Positions 59,035 through 64,000 of a stretch of 64,000 nucleotides of DNA are shown here, piece after piece (the stretch's first letter is position 1; every line of letters begins with the position of its first letter). The notes under the pieces are model-generated. The model was given only the letters and a program-made list of their open reading frames with translations. It searched no databases and had not been told where the DNA came from. Source of the stretch: Kosakonia sacchari SP1. Its GTDB lineage: Bacteria; Pseudomonadota; Gammaproteobacteria; Enterobacterales; Enterobacteriaceae. The stretch is taken from positions 62,001 through 126,000 of the forward strand of contig NZ_CP007215.2 in the NCBI RefSeq assembly GCF_000300455.3, written 5' to 3'. A program made the translations under genes and the position numbers.

Positions 59035-60231
59035 ATGCGTGGGGATTTTTATAAACAGTTAACGAACGACCTGGAAACCGCGCGTGCGGAAGGGTTGTTT
59101 AAAGAAGAACGCATTATTACGTCGGCCCAGCAGGCTGATATCACCGTGGCCAATGGTGACCATGTCATTAACTTCTGCGCCAATAACTATCTTGGCCTTG
59201 CCAACCACCCTGATTTGATTGCTGCCGCGAAAGCCGGTATGGACAGTCACGGTTTCGGTATGGCCTCAGTGCGCTTTATCTGCGGCACGCAGGACAGCCA
59301 CAAAGCGCTGGAGAAGAAGCTGGCCGACTTCCTCGGTATGGAAGATTCCATTCTTTACTCCTCCTGCTTCGATGCGAACGGCGGCCTGTTTGAAACGCTG
59401 CTCGGCGCGGAAGACGCCATCATTTCCGATGCGCTGAACCATGCTTCCATCATCGACGGTGTACGTTTGTGTAAAGCGAAGCGCTACCGCTATGCCAACA
59501 ACGATATGCAGGAGTTGGAAGCCCGCCTGAAAGAGGCGCGTGAAGCGGGGGCGCGTCATGTGCTGATTGCGACTGACGGCGTGTTTTCCATGGATGGCGT
59601 GATCGCTAACCTGCAAGGCGTGTGCGATCTGGCGGATAAATATGACGCGCTGGTGATGGTCGATGATTCTCACGCGGTCGGTTTTGTTGGCGCGAATGGT
59701 CGCGGTACACATGAATATTGCGACGTGATGGGGCGCGTGGACATCATCACCGGCACGCTGGGCAAAGCGCTTGGCGGTGCGTCCGGCGGTTACACCGCGG
59801 CGCGTAAAGAGGTGGTGGAGTGGCTGCGTCAGCGTTCCCGCCCGTATCTTTTCTCCAACTCACTGGCGCCAGCCATTGTTGCTGCGTCTATTAAAGTGCT
59901 GGAAATGCTGGAATCCGGCGCTGAGCTGCGCAATCGCCTGTGGGCAAATGCCCGTCTGTTCCGCGAAAGAATGACCGCCGCAGGTTTCACATTGGCAGGT
60001 GCAGACCACGCCATTATCCCGGTGATGCTGGGTGATGCGGTAGTGGCGCAGAACTTCGCACGCGAACTGCAAAAAGAGGGGATCTATGTCACCGGTTTCT
60101 TCTTCCCGGTGGTACCGAAAGGTCAGGCGCGTATCCGCACACAAATGTCTGCGGCGCATACGCCTGAACAAATTGAGCGTGCGGTTGCTGCCTTTACCCG
60201 CATTGGTAAACAACTGGGTGTGATTGCCTGA
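59035..60231 (+). CDS. kbl: Glycine C-acetyltransferase (2-amino-3-ketobutyrate CoA ligase)
   Basis: 398-residue PLP enzyme that cleaves 2-amino-3-ketobutyrate with CoA to glycine and acetyl-CoA. The PLP lysine is in [14 protein letters not shown] at about residue 244; [15 protein letters not shown] near the N-terminus and [11 protein letters not shown] are typical. ATG 59035 matches the E. coli length; the longer frame upstream is rejected. It acts directly after Tdh and precedes tdh by 9 bp. Confidence 0.96.
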   Translation: MRGDFYKQLTNDLETARAEGLFKEERIITSAQQADITVANGDHVINFCANNYLGLANHPDLIAAAKAGMDSHGFGMASVRFICGTQDSHKALEKKLADFLGMEDSILYSSCFDANGGLFETLLGAEDAIISDALNHASIIDGVRLCKAKRYRYANNDMQELEARLKEAREAGARHVLIATDGVFSMDGVIANLQGVCDLADKYDALVMVDDSHAVGFVGANGRGTHEYCDVMGRVDIITGTLGKALGGASGGYTAARKEVVEWLRQRSRPYLFSNSLAPAIVAASIKVLEMLESGAELRNRLWANARLFRERMTAAGFTLAGADHAIIPVMLGDAVVAQNFARELQKEGIYVTGFFFPVVPKGQARIRTQMSAAHTPEQIERAVAAFTRIGKQLGVIA

Positions 60232-60240
60232 GGGCGTGAG

Positions 60241-61266
60241 ATGAAAGCGTTATCCAAACTGAAAGCGGAAGAAGGCATCTGGATGACCGACGTACCGGAG
60301 CCGGACGTTGGTCATAACGATCTGCTGATTAAAATTCGCAAAACCGCGATTTGCGGCACTGACGTGCATATCTACAACTGGGACGACTGGTCACAAAAAA
60401 CCATTCCTGTGCCGATGGTGGTCGGGCATGAATATGTCGGCGAAGTGGTGGGCATCGGCCAGGAAGTGAAAGGCTTTAAAATTGGCGATCGCGTTTCCGG
60501 CGAAGGCCACATTACCTGCGGCCACTGCCGTAACTGCCGTGCCGGGCGTACGCACCTGTGCCGTAACACCACGGGTGTGGGCGTCAACCGTCCTGGGTGT
60601 TTTGCTGAATACCTGGTGATCCCGGCGTTCAACGCTTTCAAAATCCCCGACAATATTTCTGATGATTTGGCGTCGATTTTCGATCCGTTTGGTAACGCGG
60701 TGCACACGGCGCTCTCCTTTGATTTAGTCGGCGAAGATGTGCTGGTCTCCGGCGCAGGCCCGATTGGGATTATGGCGGCGGCGGTGGCAAAACACGTTGG
60801 CGCACGCCATGTAGTGATCACCGATGTGAATGAGTACCGCCTCGATCTGGCGCGCAAAATGGGTGTGACCCGCGCGGTTAACGTCGCCAAAGAGAATCTG
60901 GCGGATGTGATGGCAGACCTGGGCATGACCGAAGGGTTCGACGTGGGTCTGGAGATGTCCGGCGCGCCACCTGCGTTCCGTACGATGCTCGACACCATGA
61001 ACCACGGTGGCCGTATTGCGATGCTGGGGATTCCGTCATCCGATATGTCTATCGACTGGACTAAAGTCATCTTCAAGGGGCTGTTTATCAAAGGGATTTA
61101 CGGCCGTGAGATGTTTGAAACCTGGTATAAGATGGCGGCGTTAATCCAGTCTGGTCTGGATCTTTCCCCGATCATTACCCACCGTTTCAGCATTGATGAG
61201 TTTCAGCAGGGCTTCGACGCGATGCGCTCAGGACAGTCCGGCAAAGTGATTCTGCGCTGGGATTAA
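60241..61266 (+). CDS. tdh: L-threonine 3-dehydrogenase
   Basis: 341-residue zinc- and NAD-dependent medium-chain dehydrogenase oxidising threonine to 2-amino-3-ketobutyrate. Catalytic Cys38 (AICGTD) and His-Glu in VVGHEYVG, structural zinc cysteines in [17 protein letters not shown], Rossmann [18 protein letters not shown]. Co-transcribed with kbl; in E. coli this operon is controlled by Lrp, here no Lrp site was judged. A strong terminator follows. Confidence 0.97.
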   Translation: MKALSKLKAEEGIWMTDVPEPDVGHNDLLIKIRKTAICGTDVHIYNWDDWSQKTIPVPMVVGHEYVGEVVGIGQEVKGFKIGDRVSGEGHITCGHCRNCRAGRTHLCRNTTGVGVNRPGCFAEYLVIPAFNAFKIPDNISDDLASIFDPFGNAVHTALSFDLVGEDVLVSGAGPIGIMAAAVAKHVGARHVVITDVNEYRLDLARKMGVTRAVNVAKENLADVMADLGMTEGFDVGLEMSGAPPAFRTMLDTMNHGGRIAMLGIPSSDMSIDWTKVIFKGLFIKGIYGREMFETWYKMAALIQSGLDLSPIITHRFSIDEFQQGFDAMRSGQSGKVILRWD

Positions 61267-61271
61267 TGACG

Positions 61272-61297
61272 AAAAAGGCGCCAGTGGGCGCCTTTTT
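61272..61297 (+). terminator. Rho-independent terminator of kbl-tdh (bidirectional with yibQ)
   Basis: AAAAAGGCGCC-AGTG-GGCGCCTTTTT: perfect 11-bp stem with T runs on both strands, so it can end both the tdh and the converging yibQ transcript. Confidence 0.9.
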
Positions 61298-61302
61298 AAT
61301 GC

Positions 61303-62244
61303 TTAAGGGTGGGTTGTTTTCCACCCTTGCCACTGATTCTGCATATAACGCACCAGCGTGCTTTCACCCACACTTTCACCGATTACGCTAAAGAAGCGGC
61401 TGGCATACACCGGTTCCGGTTTGCGCTTCGCTTTACACAGTTTTACGCCGCGGAACGGATTACGCGGTGGCTGAACAGTGCCACCCGGCGGCGTGGCGTT
61501 GGGCGTTGAGGTATCTGTCTGCGGTTCATTGAGCAGGTTGCTTGGGCGCACCAGCGTAATATCGGCAGGCAGGCTGGAGAGTGCTTGCTGTAATACGCGA
61601 ACGGTAGCGGGGTGTGGATGACCAATCGCAATGGCGGACCCGTTGCGGCGCGCTAACTGTACGGCGCGGTCAAACTGACGGCGGATATCGCCTTCGTTTT
61701 GCGTATCGTCGAGGAACACCTTACGCTTAATGACTTTCACTCCGGTGCCGGAAGCGGCGCGCAGTGCCTGGCTATTGCCGATGGTCATGCTATCAAGGAA
61801 ATAGAGGTTATAGCGCTCGAGCGCCTGCATCACTTTCTGCATGCCAAACAGGCTTGACGTCATGGCGCTGCCCATATGATTATTCAGCCCGACTGCATAT
61901 GGCACTTTGTTGACGGCGTCGCTGATGATGCGCTCTATCTCTGCGCTACTCATTTCCGGGCGCAGCGTGTCTTTTTCCAGCGGCTGTTTACTCAAAGGTG
62001 CCATTGGAAGATGGATCAACACTTCATGGCCACTGTTGTGCGCTTTGGTCGCCATTTCCCGCGCATGCGTTGCATTGGGCAGCACCGCGACGGAAACCGC
62101 CTGCGGCATGGCCAGCACCTGATTTTCAGTTTGTGGACGGTAGCCGAAATCGTCGATCACGATGGCCAGTTTCCCGGCGAATACCGGAGCGGAAAACGCC
62201 AGCACACTGGCGAGCGTCAAAACAATACGACGAAATTGAAGCAA
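61303..62244 (-). CDS. yibQ: Divergent polysaccharide deacetylase YibQ
   Basis: 313-residue secreted protein of the DUF610/divergent polysaccharide deacetylase family. A signal peptide (about residues 1-23, ending SAPVFA) precedes a TIM-like barrel: AIVIDDFGYR, LPNATHAREMATKAHNSGHEVLIHLPM and IGHPHPATV correspond to the deacetylase metal/catalytic segments. The tail after about residue 245 is rich in Pro/Thr (TPNATPPGGTVQPPRN). In E. coli it lies next to envC; the substrate is unknown. 3 bp from envC, same direction. Confidence 0.9.
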   Translation of the reverse strand: MLQFRRIVLTLASVLAFSAPVFAGKLAIVIDDFGYRPQTENQVLAMPQAVSVAVLPNATHAREMATKAHNSGHEVLIHLPMAPLSKQPLEKDTLRPEMSSAEIERIISDAVNKVPYAVGLNNHMGSAMTSSLFGMQKVMQALERYNLYFLDSMTIGNSQALRAASGTGVKVIKRKVFLDDTQNEGDIRRQFDRAVQLARRNGSAIAIGHPHPATVRVLQQALSSLPADITLVRPSNLLNEPQTDTSTPNATPPGGTVQPPRNPFRGVKLCKAKRKPEPVYASRFFSVIGESVGESTLVRYMQNQWQGWKTTHP

Positions 62245-62247
62245 ACC

Positions 62248-63513
62248 TTATCTTCCCAACCACGGTTGTGGATTGACCGCCTGACCCTGACGGCGAATTT
62301 CGAAATAGAGTGAAGGCCGGCCCTGACCGCCACTGCTCCCTACGAGGGCTATCGGCTGACCGGCGCGAACCTGGGTGCCTACGCTTACCAGCGCGCTCTG
62401 GTTGTAACCGTAAAGACTCATGTCGCCCTTGCCGTGTTCAACCACCACCACTAGGCCATAGCCTTGCAGCCAGTCGGCGAGGATCACGCGCCCGTCGGCG
62501 ATAGCTTTCACTTCGCTGCCTTCCGACGCGCCGATAACAATCCCTTTCCAACGTAGCTCACCCTGCAGTTGTTCGCCATAACGATGCAGCAACGGGCCGC
62601 GAACCGGCCAGACGGCCTGACCTGACGGCGAACCTAAACCGCCGGTGCGGGACATCAGCGAGCGTTCGCTCTCGGTAGGTTTATAGGTGGTGCCTTTACG
62701 GCTGGCTTCATTCTGGCGGTCACGCACGGCTTGCGCTTCGCGGGCTTCACGTTCGGCACGGGCTTTGGCTGCCGCTTCCGCGCGGGCGAGGCGATCGCGC
62801 AACCGGGATTCGTTGGCGCGCATTTCACTGAGCTGTTGCTGGCCTTCCTGAATGGAGGATTCCAGACCAGAAAGGGTTTTCTGCCGCTCACTGCGTGCTT
62901 GTTCAAGTTTGGCCTGCTGCGCTTTTTGCTCATACAGCAGCGTTTGTTGCTGGCTCTGCTTCTCTTCCAGCTCAGATTTTTGCGTGGCGACTTCTTCGCG
63001 CGTCTGCTTCAACTGAGCGATGGTTTCCTGGCGCGCCTGGTTGAGATAACCAAAGTAGGCCTGCAAACGCTGGCCGCGCTGGCTCTCTTCACCGCTTAGA
63101 ATCAGCTGGATCCCAGTATGTGGCCCCTGGCGGAACGCCGCATCAAGCTGCGCCGCGAGGTTGTGTTCCTGCGTGGTGCGCTGACGTTCCAGTTTGGCAA
63201 TCGAGGCGTTCATCTCGGCGATCTGCTTATTGAGCTGAGCGAGGGTGTTTTGCGTTTCCCGCAGTTGGCGAGTGGCGGCAGAGATGGCTTCTTCCTGTGC
63301 CTTTAACTGGGCAAGAAGGCCCGCGCGTTGCTGTTGTTGCTGGCGTACCGCACGCTCTTTTTCAGCGATATCGGCCTGAATCGATTTGAGCTGATCGCGG
63401 TCATCCGCATGGGCGGAAACGGCGCACAGCAATGCGCCAGCGCTGAGTGCGCTGGCGCAAAGAAAGGGTCGGATCCCGACCCATGTAATTGAAAAAATCG
63501 CCTTTCCCCTCAT
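62248..63513 (-). CDS. envC: Murein hydrolase activator EnvC
   Basis: 421-residue periplasmic protein that activates AmiA and AmiB at the septum with FtsEX. An N-terminal signal peptide (ending SAHA, about residue 37) leads into a long coiled coil (about residues 40-275, Gln/Glu/Lys/Arg-rich heptads) and a C-terminal LytM domain (about 295-421). The LytM active-site His/Asp pattern is degenerate, as in EnvC generally, so it activates but does not cut. gpmI precedes it on the same strand. Confidence 0.95.
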   Translation of the reverse strand: MRGKAIFSITWVGIRPFLCASALSAGALLCAVSAHADDRDQLKSIQADIAEKERAVRQQQQQRAGLLAQLKAQEEAISAATRQLRETQNTLAQLNKQIAEMNASIAKLERQRTTQEHNLAAQLDAAFRQGPHTGIQLILSGEESQRGQRLQAYFGYLNQARQETIAQLKQTREEVATQKSELEEKQSQQQTLLYEQKAQQAKLEQARSERQKTLSGLESSIQEGQQQLSEMRANESRLRDRLARAEAAAKARAEREAREAQAVRDRQNEASRKGTTYKPTESERSLMSRTGGLGSPSGQAVWPVRGPLLHRYGEQLQGELRWKGIVIGASEGSEVKAIADGRVILADWLQGYGLVVVVEHGKGDMSLYGYNQSALVSVGTQVRAGQPIALVGSSGGQGRPSLYFEIRRQGQAVNPQPWLGR

Positions 63514-63522
63514 GGGGAGCGA

Positions 63523-64000
63523 TTATTCCACGATGAACAGCGGCTTACCAGTCATCTCTTGCGGGATTTCCATGCCCATCAGCGTCAGCATTGTCGGCGC
63601 GATGTCGGAAAGTTTACCGCCGGAAACGGCTTTCAGCGCTTTGTCGCCGACATAGATCAGCGGCACCGGCAGGTTGGTATGCGCAGTGTGCGCCTGACCG
63701 GTTGACGGGTCACGCATCTGTTCCGCGTTACCGTGGTCGGCGGTGATCAGCATCTGGCCACCGACGGATTCCACCGCTTTGCTCACCTCGGCAACGCAAT
63801 GATCCAGCGCTTCAACAGCGGCGACAGCGGCTTCAAATACGCCGGTATGACCGACCATATCGCCGTTCGGGTAGTTACAAATAATGGTGTCGTATTTACC
63901 GCTGGTGATCGCACCCACCAGTTTCTCGGTCAGCTCTGCGGAGCTCATTTCCGGTTGCAGATCGTAAGTCGCCACTTTCGGCGAGTTGATCAGAATGCGG
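63523..64000 (-). CDS. gpmI: 2,3-bisphosphoglycerate-independent phosphoglycerate mutase (5' end cut)
   Basis: C-terminal 159 residues of the manganese-dependent glycolytic mutase; the full E. coli enzyme has about 514. Segments [24 protein letters not shown] (metal Asp-His) and [12 protein letters not shown] are characteristic, and the open frame continues past the window edge on the minus strand (start beyond 64000). It precedes envC by 9 bp, as in E. coli. Confidence 0.95.
   Translation of the reverse strand, partial: RILINSPKVATYDLQPEMSSAELTEKLVGAITSGKYDTIICNYPNGDMVGHTGVFEAAVAAVEALDHCVAEVSKAVESVGGQMLITADHGNAEQMRDPSTGQAHTAHTNLPVPLIYVGDKALKAVSGGKLSDIAPTMLTLMGMEIPQEMTGKPLFIVE

Overview
The window comes from an enterobacterial chromosome (family Enterobacteriaceae). 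Most of it is the conserved block known in E. coli as gpmI-envC-yibQ-tdh-kbl-hldD-waaFC ... waaA-coaD-mutM-rpmGB-radC-coaBC-dut-slmA-pyrE-rph-yicC-yicG-ligB-gmk-rpoZ-spoT-trmH-recG-xanP-yicH-yicI-yicJ-selC, here in reversed orientation. The LPS core genes (a waaE gene between waaA and coaD, waaQ next to a wabG-like gene) are of the Klebsiella/Serratia type, not the E. coli K-12 type. This points to the Klebsiella/Enterobacter/Kosakonia side of the family; the genus is an inference.

Layout. 1-3462: distal four genes of a dipeptide/oligopeptide ABC importer (first permease cut by the window edge). 3515-15061: variable metabolic islands: an unknown protein, a zinc alcohol dehydrogenase, a nitroreductase divergent from a LysR regulator, an aldo/keto reductase, a WYL regulator, a cupin preceded by a relic of an SDR oxidoreductase, a Bcr/CflA pump, and a cluster of XRE-cupin regulator, B3/B4-domain protein, DapA-family enzyme and AbrB-family membrane protein. 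15062-19765: accessory stretch with an AT-rich LuxR-type regulator behind a JUMPstart/ops element, nemA, a small secreted protein, a divergent SymE-like toxin / ribbon-helix-helix-like pair with two palindromic sites, and a protein resembling only the N-terminal part of some EcoRII-type restriction enzymes, next to the 3' end of selC. 19766-44957: conserved core: selC, yicJI (xyloside uptake and alpha-xylosidase), yicH, xanP with a PurR-like operator, recG-trmH-spoT-rpoZ-gmk (ppGpp metabolism and repair), ligB, yicG, yicC, rph-pyrE with its attenuator, slmA, dut, coaBC, radC, rpmBG, mutM, coaD. 44961-58818: LPS inner/outer core cluster, from waaE and waaA to hldD, with waaL ligase, several glycosyltransferases, a phosphoethanolamine transferase and one glycosyltransferase on the opposite strand. 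59035-64000: kbl-tdh threonine degradation, then yibQ, envC and the end of gpmI.

Relative to E. coli K-12, gltS (between recG and xanP) and dinD (between yicC and yicG) are absent from their usual places, and rph is intact. The most unusual signals are the JUMPstart/ops element in front of a lone LuxR-type gene, the SymE-like/RHH pair with twin operators at the selC hotspot, the in-frame SDR relic in front of the cupin, and the mosaic LPS cluster. No integrase, insertion sequence, CRISPR array or rRNA was seen.
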